Source of the DNA: Polynucleobacter sp. MWH-UH19D
GTDB lineage: Bacteria; Pseudomonadota; Gammaproteobacteria; Burkholderiales; Burkholderiaceae
NCBI RefSeq assembly: GCF_040409795.1
Contig: NZ_CP099571.1
Location: forward strand, 682,001 to 746,000
DNA length: 64,000 nucleotides
Reading direction: 5' to 3'
In this document: piece by piece, positions 45,819-55,517 of the stretch
Numbering within the stretch: the stretch's first letter is position 1
How the letters are laid out: the number at the start of each line of letters is the position of its first letter
Notes under the pieces: generated by a model
Told to the model about the DNA's origin: nothing
Database searches by the model: none
The model's input: only the letters and a program-made list of their open reading frames with translations
Translations under genes and position numbers: made by a program

Positions 45819-46979
45819 ATGAATCGTTGGTTACTTCCGGAAGATATTGCTGATGTATTGCCAGCTCAAGCTCGCAAAGTGGAAGCCTTACGCCGTTCGA
45901 TTTTGGATCTATATCAATCCTATGGTTATGAGCTCGTAGCGCCGCCTATCTTGGAGTTCTTAGATTCCTTATTAACTGGCACAGGTTCTGATCTCAATCT
46001 GCAAACCTTTAAGTTGGTGGATCAGTTATCAGGCCGCACCCTTGGTTTACGTGCAGACATCACCCCTCAGGTTGCCCGCATTGATGCGCACTTATTAAAT
46101 CGTGCTGGTGTTACTCGTCTTTGCTATGCCGGCTCTGTGGCACATGCACGAACCCCAGTAGGTAGCTCTTCTCGTGAACAGTTGCAGTTGGGTGCAGAGA
46201 TCTATGGATGTGCTAGCTGGGAAGCTGATTTTGAAGCGATTACTTTGCTTGTCAAAACACTCGATGTTGCGGGTCTCAAGAAGGTTTACTTAGATCTATC
46301 GCATGCCGGAATATTGACTGGCATCTTGGCCGACCAAAAACTCGATAAAGCGACTATTGAATCTTTATATGAGCTCTTACAAACCAAGGATCGCCCACGC
46401 TTGCGTCAATGGGCTACCTGCTTGCCAGCAAAAGTAGCTGATGCTTTACTTGCTTTAACAGAACTCAATGGACCCTGTGCAGAGGTTTTAGCTAAGGCTA
46501 AGAGTACGCTGCCAAAACACGCAGCTGTAGATCAAGCCCTAGCAGATCTAGATCGCATTGTGTCTGCTAGCAAGGCGGCTCACAGTTTAGAGCTCAGTAT
46601 TGATTTGGCCGATCTGCGTGGTTATCAATATCACAGCGGTGTGATGTTTGCCGCCTATGTGGATGGATTGCCTCAACCAATCGCTAGAGGTGGTCGCTAT
46701 GACCAAGTGGGTCAGGCCTTTGGTCGTTCACGTCCAGCAACCGGGTTCTCATTAGACTTGCTGACTCTAGCAAGCTTGTCGCCATTCAATATTGGAAAGA
46801 AAGCGATCTTGGCACCTTGGGTACAAGATCTTGCGCTCGAGAAAGTCATTGCTGATCTACGCAATCGTGGTGAAGTCGTGATTCAAGTGCTTGCCAATGA
46901 AATGGTGGAAGCAGCCGAATACGAATGCGATCGAGAGTTGGTCAAGCAAGGCAGCTCTTGGGAAGTAAAGAAGAAATAA
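45819..46979 (+). CDS. hisZ: ATP phosphoribosyltransferase regulatory subunit HisZ
   Basis: A 386-aa HisS paralogue that lacks the anticodon-binding domain and activates the short form of HisG in histidine synthesis. The class II core is recognisable (RADITPQVARIDAHLLNRAGVTRLCYAGSV and ARGGRYDQVGQAFGRSRPATGFS), but the catalytic motif-2 arginines of HisS are changed. Its position between hflC and purA is typical of Burkholderiaceae. The presence of hisZ implies a short HisG elsewhere in the genome. Confidence 0.94.
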   Translation: MNRWLLPEDIADVLPAQARKVEALRRSILDLYQSYGYELVAPPILEFLDSLLTGTGSDLNLQTFKLVDQLSGRTLGLRADITPQVARIDAHLLNRAGVTRLCYAGSVAHARTPVGSSSREQLQLGAEIYGCASWEADFEAITLLVKTLDVAGLKKVYLDLSHAGILTGILADQKLDKATIESLYELLQTKDRPRLRQWATCLPAKVADALLALTELNGPCAEVLAKAKSTLPKHAAVDQALADLDRIVSASKAAHSLELSIDLADLRGYQYHSGVMFAAYVDGLPQPIARGGRYDQVGQAFGRSRPATGFSLDLLTLASLSPFNIGKKAILAPWVQDLALEKVIADLRNRGEVVIQVLANEMVEAAEYECDRELVKQGSSWEVKKK

Positions 46980-46995
46980 AAGAGCGGTCATTTAA

Positions 46996-48393
<1,398 letters not shown>

Positions 48394-48477
48394 TGGAAAA
48401 TAATCGTTTGCCCTGTAAATATTTGAGTTTTTAACAATTTTTAAATAATTTTTTATATTCCAAACTAAGGTTTAAAC

Positions 48478-50691
48478 ATGACTGCGCGTACTACCTGCAA
48501 TAGCCTTCAAGTGGCAACCCCTCTATATCGTTTTATCGAAGACAAAGTGCTTCCTGGAACTGGCATTAAGAGTGCCGACTTCTGGAAGGGTTTTGATGAA
48601 ATCGTTAAAGACTTAACACCAAAAAATGAAGCATTGTTGGCAAAACGCGATCGTATTCAGTTGGATTTGGATAAATGGCATCAAGCCAATCGTGGTCCGA
48701 TCAAAGATATGCCTGCATATCGCAAATTCTTAAAAGAAATTGGCTATCTCGATGAAGTTCCAGGCAAGGTTGCTGGTACCACCAAAAACGTTGATGATGA
48801 ATTAGCACTTCAAGCTGGTCCTCAATTAGTCGTACCAGTACTCAATGCACGTTATGCATTGAACGCAGCCAATGCGCGTTGGGGCTCTTTATATGATGCT
48901 CTGTATGGCACCGACGTTATCTCTGAAGATGATGGCGCTACCAAAGCGGGTGCATACAACCCGATTCGTGGTGCAAAAGTAGTTGCTTATGCTCGTAACT
49001 TCTTGGATCAAGCAACGCCGTTGGCAAAAGGTTCGCATCGTGATTCAGTGGCCTACACAGTAGATGGCAATAAATTATCTGTGAAGCTTAAAGATGGCTC
49101 AGTTACTGGCCTTGCAGATGAAAAGCAATTCGTAGGTTATCAAGGTGATGCAGCAGCTCCAAGCTCTGTACTACTTCGCAACAATGGTGTGCACATTGAT
49201 ATTGAAATCGATAAGAGCAAAACCATTGGCGCAGGCGATCCAGCAGGTATTAATGATGTCGTGCTTGAAGCAGCACTTTCTACCATTTTGGATTTGGAAG
49301 ACTCGATTGCTGCAGTTGATGGCGATGACAAAGTACTCGCTTATGAGAACTGGCTTGGTATTTTGAAGGGTACTTTGGTTGAAGAAGTGAGCAAGGGTGG
49401 CAAAACTTTCACTCGCGCACTAAATCCAGACCGTCAGTACAAAGCAGGCATCGGTGCGGTCAATGCTAAAGATGGTGTGGTGACTTTGCATGGTCGTTCA
49501 CTCTTGTTCCTCCGTAACGTTGGTCACTTAATGACAAACCCAGCAATCTTGACTGGTGATGGTAAAGAGATTTACGAAGGCATCTTGGATGCAGTGGTCA
49601 CTGTATTGATTGCTTTGTATGACATTAATCGTCCGGCAACTCAAGCGATTGGCAATACACGTAAAGGCTCTGTATACATTGTGAAGCCAAAAATGCACAG
49701 CCCAGAAGAAGTGGCGTTTGCAGCTGAGCTGTTTGGTCGTGTAGAGAAGTTACTTGGCTTGCCAGCAGATACGGTCAAGCTTGGCATCATGGATGAAGAG
49801 CGTCGCATGAGTGCGAACATCAAAGCAGCAATCGCTGCTGCAGGTGCACGCGTAGCCTTTATTAATACTGGTTTCTTGGACCGCACAGGCGATGAGATGC
49901 ACACCTCGATGTATGCAGGTCCAATGATCCGCAAGGGTGATATGAAAACCAGTAAATGGTTATCTGCTTATGAGCGTCGCAACGTATTTGCTGGCTTAGA
50001 TTGCGGCTTGCGTGGCCGCGCACAGATCGGTAAGGGTATGTGGGCAATGCCAGACATGATGAAAGCGATGGTTGAGCAGAAGATTGTTCATCCAAAGGCT
50101 GGTGCTAATACTGCATGGGTGCCATCGCCAACCGCAGCAACCTTGCACGCACTTCACTATCACCAGGTCAATGTAGCCGAGCTCCAAAAAGAAATGGAAA
50201 AACTCGACACAGCAGCTGAAGCAGAAGCCTTGATGGATGATTTGTTGTCGATTCCAGTAGCTGAGCAGGCTAATTGGTCTAAAGAAGAAATTCAGCAAGA
50301 ATTAGATAACAACTGCCAAGGTATTTTGGGATATGTGGTGCGCTGGATCGATCAAGGTGTTGGTTGTTCCAAAGTTCCTGATATTCATAATGTGGGCTTA
50401 ATGGAAGATCGTGCAACCTTGCGTATCTCTAGTCAGCATATTGCTAACTGGTTATTGCATGGCATTGTGACTGCAGATCAAGTAAACGAAACCTTGCAAC
50501 GCATGGCTAAAGTGGTTGATGGTCAAAATGCTGGTGATCCACTTTACAAGCCAATGATGCCTAATTACAAAGACTCATATGCATACAAAGCGGCTAGCGA
50601 TCTGATATTCAAGGGTCTTGAGCAACCAAATGGCTATACAGAGCCACTTTTGCATGCATGGCGTTTGGAAGTCAAGAAGGCTGCTAAGTAA
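48478..50691 (+). CDS. glcB: Malate synthase G
   Basis: A 737-aa enzyme condensing glyoxylate and acetyl-CoA to malate. The G-type is shown by its length and by motifs such as [54 protein letters not shown] and [16 protein letters not shown] residues ([13 protein letters not shown]). The catalytic Asp and Arg regions are intact. It allows growth on C2 compounds or glycolate; glycolate oxidation genes are not in the window. A clear terminator follows. Confidence 0.96.
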   Translation: MTARTTCNSLQVATPLYRFIEDKVLPGTGIKSADFWKGFDEIVKDLTPKNEALLAKRDRIQLDLDKWHQANRGPIKDMPAYRKFLKEIGYLDEVPGKVAGTTKNVDDELALQAGPQLVVPVLNARYALNAANARWGSLYDALYGTDVISEDDGATKAGAYNPIRGAKVVAYARNFLDQATPLAKGSHRDSVAYTVDGNKLSVKLKDGSVTGLADEKQFVGYQGDAAAPSSVLLRNNGVHIDIEIDKSKTIGAGDPAGINDVVLEAALSTILDLEDSIAAVDGDDKVLAYENWLGILKGTLVEEVSKGGKTFTRALNPDRQYKAGIGAVNAKDGVVTLHGRSLLFLRNVGHLMTNPAILTGDGKEIYEGILDAVVTVLIALYDINRPATQAIGNTRKGSVYIVKPKMHSPEEVAFAAELFGRVEKLLGLPADTVKLGIMDEERRMSANIKAAIAAAGARVAFINTGFLDRTGDEMHTSMYAGPMIRKGDMKTSKWLSAYERRNVFAGLDCGLRGRAQIGKGMWAMPDMMKAMVEQKIVHPKAGANTAWVPSPTAATLHALHYHQVNVAELQKEMEKLDTAAEAEALMDDLLSIPVAEQANWSKEEIQQELDNNCQGILGYVVRWIDQGVGCSKVPDIHNVGLMEDRATLRISSQHIANWLLHGIVTADQVNETLQRMAKVVDGQNAGDPLYKPMMPNYKDSYAYKAASDLIFKGLEQPNGYTEPLLHAWRLEVKKAAK

Positions 50692-50741
50692 TATAGGCAA
50701 TCTAGTCAATCTAGAATATTTTTCTAGTGCGCATGATGTTC

Positions 50742-50779
50742 AAATGGATTTGTCGAGAGGCAAATCCATTTTTATTTTC
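50742..50779 (+). terminator. Rho-independent terminator of glcB
   Basis: An 11-bp stem (AAATGGATTTG with CAAATCCATTT), 8-base loop and T-rich tail TTTATTTT. Confidence 0.9.
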
Positions 50780-50806
50780 ATGAGCTAGAGTAATAAGCAA
50801 TAAAGC

Positions 50807-51298
50807 ATGTTCCGTTTTCTAAGTCGGCTTACTCGCACTTATCCAACTTACCCTCTGCAGATAAATGATGGCGGCCGGGTTGCAGCTGGATTTGTAGGTG
50901 GGGCAGGGGATTGTGTAGTGAGGTCAATTGCAATTGCCGCTAGGCTGCCTTATAGGCAGGTTTATGAAGACTTGCGGGAAGCAAACACACGTTATGCTCA
51001 GGAGCGCGATAACAAGCTTTCTAGAATGCTTCAGCAACGAGGGTCATCGCCTCGCAATGGTAACCATCGCAATGTATTTCACGAATATATTTTGCGGCAA
51101 GGGTTTGAGTGGGTGCCGACGATGAAAGTGGGGGCTGGTTGTCAGGTTCATCTCAGGCCAGATCAACTACCTAGCGGAACCTTGATTGTGAAAGTTTCAA
51201 AACACCTCACCACCTTGATCGATGGAGTGTTGCACGATACGCATGATCCTTCTAGAGGAGGTACGCGCTGCGTTTATGGGTATTACCTCAAAAAGTGA
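50807..51298 (+). CDS. Hypothetical protein with a papain-like cysteine-peptidase pattern
   Basis: A 163-aa soluble protein. The opening helix after G-D-C36-V-V-R-S-I-A-I-A-A and the following PYRQVYEDL resemble the nucleophile helix of small papain-fold proteins found in phage and plasmid contexts. H133 (SKHLTTLIDG) followed by D144/D147 (HDTHDPSRGG) and a C-terminal YGYY would complete a Cys-His-Asp triad. Activity is inference. There is no signal peptide. The gene stands alone after the glcB terminator and converges with the channel-like gene. No substrate can be named. Confidence 0.6.
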   Translation: MFRFLSRLTRTYPTYPLQINDGGRVAAGFVGGAGDCVVRSIAIAARLPYRQVYEDLREANTRYAQERDNKLSRMLQQRGSSPRNGNHRNVFHEYILRQGFEWVPTMKVGAGCQVHLRPDQLPSGTLIVKVSKHLTTLIDGVLHDTHDPSRGGTRCVYGYYLKK

Positions 51299-51317
51299 AT
51301 AGCTAGCCACTGCTGGT

Positions 51318-51836
51318 CTATTGATTAGGTGCTTGGCGACCGTATTTAAGATTCCAGGCTGCTTTATAGGTGTTGGTCATGCCAATCATGACGGACGTCG
51401 TCCACGCTAATGAAAATAAGCCAGTGAATGCAATAAAAAATGCCAGAGTTTTCCAGCCCACCGGCAAAATGTCATTAATAAACCCAACGGTTGTGTAGCA
51501 ACTACCTGCAAACAGCATTGCTTGTAATGGATCTTCAACTAATCCTAAGATCAACAGATAAAAACACCACAAGACAATTTCGCAAATATGCACAATTGCG
51601 ATAAACAGAAAGGTGGCATAAAAATGGGCAAATACGCGGTTGTATTGGTTTAAGTTCAGATTTGCATCCGTCTTGCGTTCGAAGCGCATGATGAGATGAT
51701 TGATGCCAATGCCATGAAAAATTAATACAATTGTCATGCCAACTAAACCAAAGAAGCTATCGGTGATCAGCGGCAAGATTGGGAGCCCCAAGATCGATGA
51801 GTTGGCTATTTGGTCTGGGAGTATTGGCATCGGCAT
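51318..51836 (-). CDS. Putative single-pore-loop ion channel-like protein (paralogue of the 2006 gene)
   Basis: A 172-aa membrane protein, three or four hydrophobic segments. It shares with the protein at 2006-2458 the loop F-A-G-S-C-Y-T-T-V-G-F (TTVGF at residues 115-119) and the inner-helix pattern F-S-L-A-W-T-T-S-V-M. Like that protein it lacks the GYG filter. I choose the ATG at 51836 over a TTG three codons upstream. Its start is only 30 bases from that of the divergent MFS gene. The ion and gating are unknown. The two genes lie 49 kb apart. Confidence 0.6.
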   Translation of the reverse strand: MPMPILPDQIANSSILGLPILPLITDSFFGLVGMTIVLIFHGIGINHLIMRFERKTDANLNLNQYNRVFAHFYATFLFIAIVHICEIVLWCFYLLILGLVEDPLQAMLFAGSCYTTVGFINDILPVGWKTLAFFIAFTGLFSLAWTTSVMIGMTNTYKAAWNLKYGRQAPNQ

Positions 51837-51866
51837 AGTCTGCAAGTATTGATATCAAGAGCGATA

Positions 51867-53141
51867 ATGTCACATGAATATGACGATGTAAAGCCAGCCT
51901 TGAATCAATCCAACCATACCCAGAGCCTATTCTTATCAAATAAGCATGAACGATTTTTTCTGCTGGCGCTTGCAGGAATTCAGTTTACGCACATCTTAGA
52001 TTTCATGATCATGATGCCATTGGGGCCTCAGTTCATTACAGCCTTATCAATTAATACGCACGAATTTGGCTTATTGCTTTCTTCCTACACCTTTGCAGCT
52101 GCGATTGCAGGAGTATTTGCTACCTATTACATTGATCGGTTTGAAAGAAGGCAGCTTTTAATCCGTCTGTATGTCTGTTTTATTGTCGCGACGGTAGCAT
52201 GTGCTTTTGCCCCGAACTATCACATGCTATTTATCGCAAGAGCATGCGCTGGTGCATTTGGCGGAATCTTGGGCTCTTTTGTGCAGACCATTGTTGCTGA
52301 CTCGATTCCGTTTGAGAGAAGGGGTAAAGCTCTGGGAACGGTAATGGCGGCTTTCTCTGTATCAACAGTTGCGGGAGTGCCGCTGAGCTTATTTCTAGCA
52401 AACCACATTTCCTTTTTGGGCTGGCGCGCCCCTTTTCTATTTATTGGTCTGATCTCTATAGCAATTCTGCTGATCGCTTATCGTAATATCCCCAAGATCT
52501 CTGGTCATCTGCATCATGTGCAAGTGGGAAACCGTTTTAAACAAATTTATGAGATTGCTATAGCGCATCACCATGCGCGCGCATTTCTATTTATGGCCTT
52601 GATCATGATTACCGGATTCTCAGTGATTCCATACATTGCGCTATTTTTAACTTCAAATGTAGGCGTAGCGAATTCTTATATTTCTCTCATTTATTTATGT
52701 GGCGGGATTGCGACCTTGATGAGCTCAAGATTGATTGGCCACATGGCTGATCAATATGGCAAGGTGCGGGTATTTCGGGTGCTTGCCATAGTTAGTCTGA
52801 TTCCATTATTGGTTACGACTAATTTAGTGCCGGTGCCGCTGTGGGTCGTATTGATCAACTCTACGGCATTCTTTATTTTGATTTCAGGGCGAATGATTCC
52901 AGCGATGGCTATTGTGAGTCAGTTGGTTGAGCCAAAAATCAGGGGAACATTTATGAGTTTGGTGGGCTCTACGCAGATGCTTGCCTCTGGCATTGCATCT
53001 GTTTTGGCGGGGCTAGTCGTCACGATTACGCCAGACGGAAAAATGGAGCATTACAACCTAGTGGGTTATGGAGCTGCGGCTTGCGGCTTACTGACCTTTT
53101 GGCTGGTAGGATATATTCACTCTGATACAAAGAAGACGTAA
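51867..53141 (+). CDS. Major facilitator superfamily transporter
   Basis: A 424-aa membrane protein with twelve predicted segments. The loop-2 signature is YYIDRFERRQLLIRLY, and an IPFERRGKALGTVMAAFSVSTVAGVPLSLFLA stretch resembles the drug:H+ antiporter or arabinose-efflux (AraJ) type. I choose the ATG at 51867 (MSHEYDD) over upstream in-frame codons that would overlap the divergent gene. Substrate unknown; export of a drug or sugar is the usual role in this subgroup. Confidence 0.83.
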   Translation: MSHEYDDVKPALNQSNHTQSLFLSNKHERFFLLALAGIQFTHILDFMIMMPLGPQFITALSINTHEFGLLLSSYTFAAAIAGVFATYYIDRFERRQLLIRLYVCFIVATVACAFAPNYHMLFIARACAGAFGGILGSFVQTIVADSIPFERRGKALGTVMAAFSVSTVAGVPLSLFLANHISFLGWRAPFLFIGLISIAILLIAYRNIPKISGHLHHVQVGNRFKQIYEIAIAHHHARAFLFMALIMITGFSVIPYIALFLTSNVGVANSYISLIYLCGGIATLMSSRLIGHMADQYGKVRVFRVLAIVSLIPLLVTTNLVPVPLWVVLINSTAFFILISGRMIPAMAIVSQLVEPKIRGTFMSLVGSTQMLASGIASVLAGLVVTITPDGKMEHYNLVGYGAAACGLLTFWLVGYIHSDTKKT

Positions 53142-53171
53142 GAAACAATTTGAGCAATTAAGGGAGGCAAC

Positions 53172-53855
53172 ATGATTGAATACAAGAGACCCGATGGCAA
53201 AACAGTGAATGGATATTTGGCAGAACCTGGTCAGCAAGGAGCCCCTGGAGTAGTCGTGATTCAGGAATGGTGGGGCTTAGACGATGAGGTGAAAGCGGTT
53301 GCGGATCGTTTGGCAAAAGCAGGATATCGTGCTCTGGTTCCGGATCTCTATCGCGGTAAGCTAGCTTTGGAAGCAAAAGAGGCTGAACACCTCATGGGTG
53401 ATCTGAATTTTGGTGATGCCGCTGGGCAAGACATTCGCGGCGCCGTTCAATATCTCAAGGCTAGCGGCTCTTCTAAAGTTGCGGTGACTGGATTTTGTAT
53501 GGGCGGGGCATTGACAGTATTGTCAGCGTGTAATGTGCCTGAACTTGATGGCACAGTTGTTTGGTATGGTTATCCACCTCTAGAGTATGTAGATGCAAAG
53601 GCAATTACCAAGCCTATGATGGCGCACTGGGCAACCCATGATGAATTCTTTGCGATCTCAGGGGTTGATCAGTTGGCAGTCAAGTTAAATGAAGCTGGTG
53701 TTCAGCATGAGTTCTATCGCTACGATGCAAAACATGCTTTTGCAAATCCAAAGTCGGATGCTCGCGGATTGCCGCCTTTGGAATACAACGCTGAAGCAGC
53801 CAAATTGGCTTGGGATAGAACGATGGAGTTCCTTAAAAAGAACTTGAATCATTAA
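53172..53855 (+). CDS. Dienelactone hydrolase family protein
   Basis: A 227-aa cytosolic alpha/beta hydrolase with a cysteine nucleophile: G-F-C109-M-G-G. The Glu after VVIQEWWGLD, the Asp in THDEFF and the His in DAKHAF complete the DLH arrangement. It has AGGGAGG upstream. The family opens dienelactones in aromatic degradation, but many members have other lactone or ester substrates. No catechol genes are adjacent, so the specific role is open. Confidence 0.88.
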   Translation: MIEYKRPDGKTVNGYLAEPGQQGAPGVVVIQEWWGLDDEVKAVADRLAKAGYRALVPDLYRGKLALEAKEAEHLMGDLNFGDAAGQDIRGAVQYLKASGSSKVAVTGFCMGGALTVLSACNVPELDGTVVWYGYPPLEYVDAKAITKPMMAHWATHDEFFAISGVDQLAVKLNEAGVQHEFYRYDAKHAFANPKSDARGLPPLEYNAEAAKLAWDRTMEFLKKNLNH

Positions 53856-53870
53856 AAAACTGGCCGATAC

Positions 53871-54656
53871 ATGATTTTTAATTGGATTTATAAGCGAAGC
53901 AATGCACAGATTCTGATCTTGTTGGTGAGCTGTTTTGTAGTTTTGTTAGACATCGTCCCTAGGGTCTTGCAATCTATTCCAGCACTAGCGCCATCGCAAG
54001 ACAGTACTCGTCTTGGGTTGAGTCTATTTGGATCAATCATCACTTTAAGTGGACTACTAATTGGTTTTCTTTTAAATCAAGCTCAAATGAATTTGCGTGA
54101 AGTGCAATCCTTGGTTTCTCAAGAGGCGGGAAGGATTAATAATTTAGACCGTTTGCTAACGCGTTATGGGGATCCTGCTGTAGCGGTAATTCGAAAAGAA
54201 TTATTTGAGTACATGAACTCCATTGTTGATGATGAATGGGTCAATTTAGAGAGAGGTCAAGGTAGTAGTAAGACTCACATGCTCTGGCGAGGGATTTCGC
54301 GCAAGATCATGTCTTTAGAGCCAGTTACAAATCGTCAGATAGCGATGTATACCGACATTATCAAAAAGTCAGAAGAAGTGGCGGAGAGTAGAGAGGCTCG
54401 CATTGAAAGGTCTAGCATACGCTTGCCAGGATTATTCTGGATCGTGATTTTAATTTGCATATTCTCTCTGCTAGCAATTAATACATTGTTTTTGCCATCC
54501 GATTCCTTTTTCTTTGGCTTAAAAATCTTACCTGTAACATTAGGTGCATTAATTTCGCTATTGGTTATTACGGATCAGCCATTTAAGGGTCAAAGCTCTG
54601 TTAAACCAGATGCCTTTTATAAGATTATTGAGTCTATTAAAACTCGAACTGAATAG
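53871..54656 (+). CDS. DUF4239-like membrane protein
   Basis: A 261-aa membrane protein with hydrophobic segments at about 13-33, 48-67, 190-208 and 215-235. The soluble middle is helical and starts LNQAQMNLREVQSLVSQEAGRINNLDRLLTRYGD, a pattern I associate with the bestrophin-like DUF4239 family. The function of that family is not established. It begins 15 bases after the dienelactone hydrolase, so it may share a transcript with it. Confidence 0.6.
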   Translation: MIFNWIYKRSNAQILILLVSCFVVLLDIVPRVLQSIPALAPSQDSTRLGLSLFGSIITLSGLLIGFLLNQAQMNLREVQSLVSQEAGRINNLDRLLTRYGDPAVAVIRKELFEYMNSIVDDEWVNLERGQGSSKTHMLWRGISRKIMSLEPVTNRQIAMYTDIIKKSEEVAESREARIERSSIRLPGLFWIVILICIFSLLAINTLFLPSDSFFFGLKILPVTLGALISLLVITDQPFKGQSSVKPDAFYKIIESIKTRTE

Positions 54657-54695
54657 AGCCCCTAAATTGGCTACATAGAATAAACACAAATTAAT

Positions 54696-55193
54696 ATGCA
54701 TCTTTTTTCAGAAAATCTCGCCGTCGAAGTCTCTCACTATTACCGCAATATTGTTTTGGGTCATGGGGCTACACCTAAGGTGTTTACCATGGTGAATGCT
54801 GATGGTGATCAGTATTTGTTCTTTATTAATGATTTACAAATGGAGCGCGCTGATGAAGATCATTTTTTGGCCTACATTGTCAAAGAACACGATGCCGTTA
54901 CCTATGCCAGGGGAACTTTAGTTATCGTCGAAAAAAATCAGCAATTTATTGAATTTGCTGTGGTGGATCGAGACGACCAGCAGGCGATTGTTTGCTCAGC
55001 TGAATTGACGCGGGATATGGAAGATAAGCCGATTGCGCTCTCTGAGTTCGAGAAGACTTTGGTTAAACGTGAGTCGATTGTGTTTGGTCACCTTTATGAC
55101 CCCGTCAAACTCTCGGACGAAAAGATCGAGGATTTTGAAAGCCTTTGGGAAGAAATGAAGCCCAAGATTCTTCACCGTACCATGGGGCTCTAG
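54696..55193 (+). CDS. Conserved hypothetical cytosolic protein
   Basis: A 165-aa protein without signal or membrane segments. The pattern of strands (KVFTMVNADGDQYLFFINDLQM, TYARGTLVIVEKNQQFIEFAVVDRDDQ) followed by an acidic helical end (EKIEDFESLWEEMKPKIL) suggests a compact alpha/beta fold. I do not recognise the family and no neighbour suggests a role. It follows the DUF4239 gene by 39 bases. Confidence 0.6.
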   Translation: MHLFSENLAVEVSHYYRNIVLGHGATPKVFTMVNADGDQYLFFINDLQMERADEDHFLAYIVKEHDAVTYARGTLVIVEKNQQFIEFAVVDRDDQQAIVCSAELTRDMEDKPIALSEFEKTLVKRESIVFGHLYDPVKLSDEKIEDFESLWEEMKPKILHRTMGL

Positions 55194-55263
55194 AGCGCCT
55201 TGAAATTTCGGTATTTGACCCTATATAAGAGGGGTGAGGTAATTAAGGTGAATTGATGGTGTT

Positions 55264-55350
55264 TGGTGCCCAGGAAGGGACTCGAACCCCCACAACCTTG
55301 CGATCGCCAGCACCTGAAGCTGGTGCGTCTACCAATTTCGCCACCTGGGC
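55264..55350 (-). tRNA. tRNA-Leu (anticodon CAG)
   Basis: On the minus strand, GCCCAGGTGGCGAAATTGGT opens the gene; acceptor pairs GCCCAGG with CCTGGGC, discriminator A and encoded CCA. The anticodon arm CCAGC-TTCAGGT-GCTGG gives anticodon CAG. The long variable arm and GGTTCGAGTCC T-loop are typical of leucine tRNAs. Confidence 0.95.
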
Positions 55351-55517
55351 ATCTGTTCATTATAGAGGGCTGGGCGCTTTAGGCTAGGCTATGAGGTTTG
55401 CCCAGGTGCATTTAGGCTTTTTCCCTTCGGACTTGGTGGTTTGATACAGTAGCCTTATTCATCACAATAATAGATATCAATAGATATAAATAAGGCAGGA
55501 ATTGCCAGAGGAATTAA

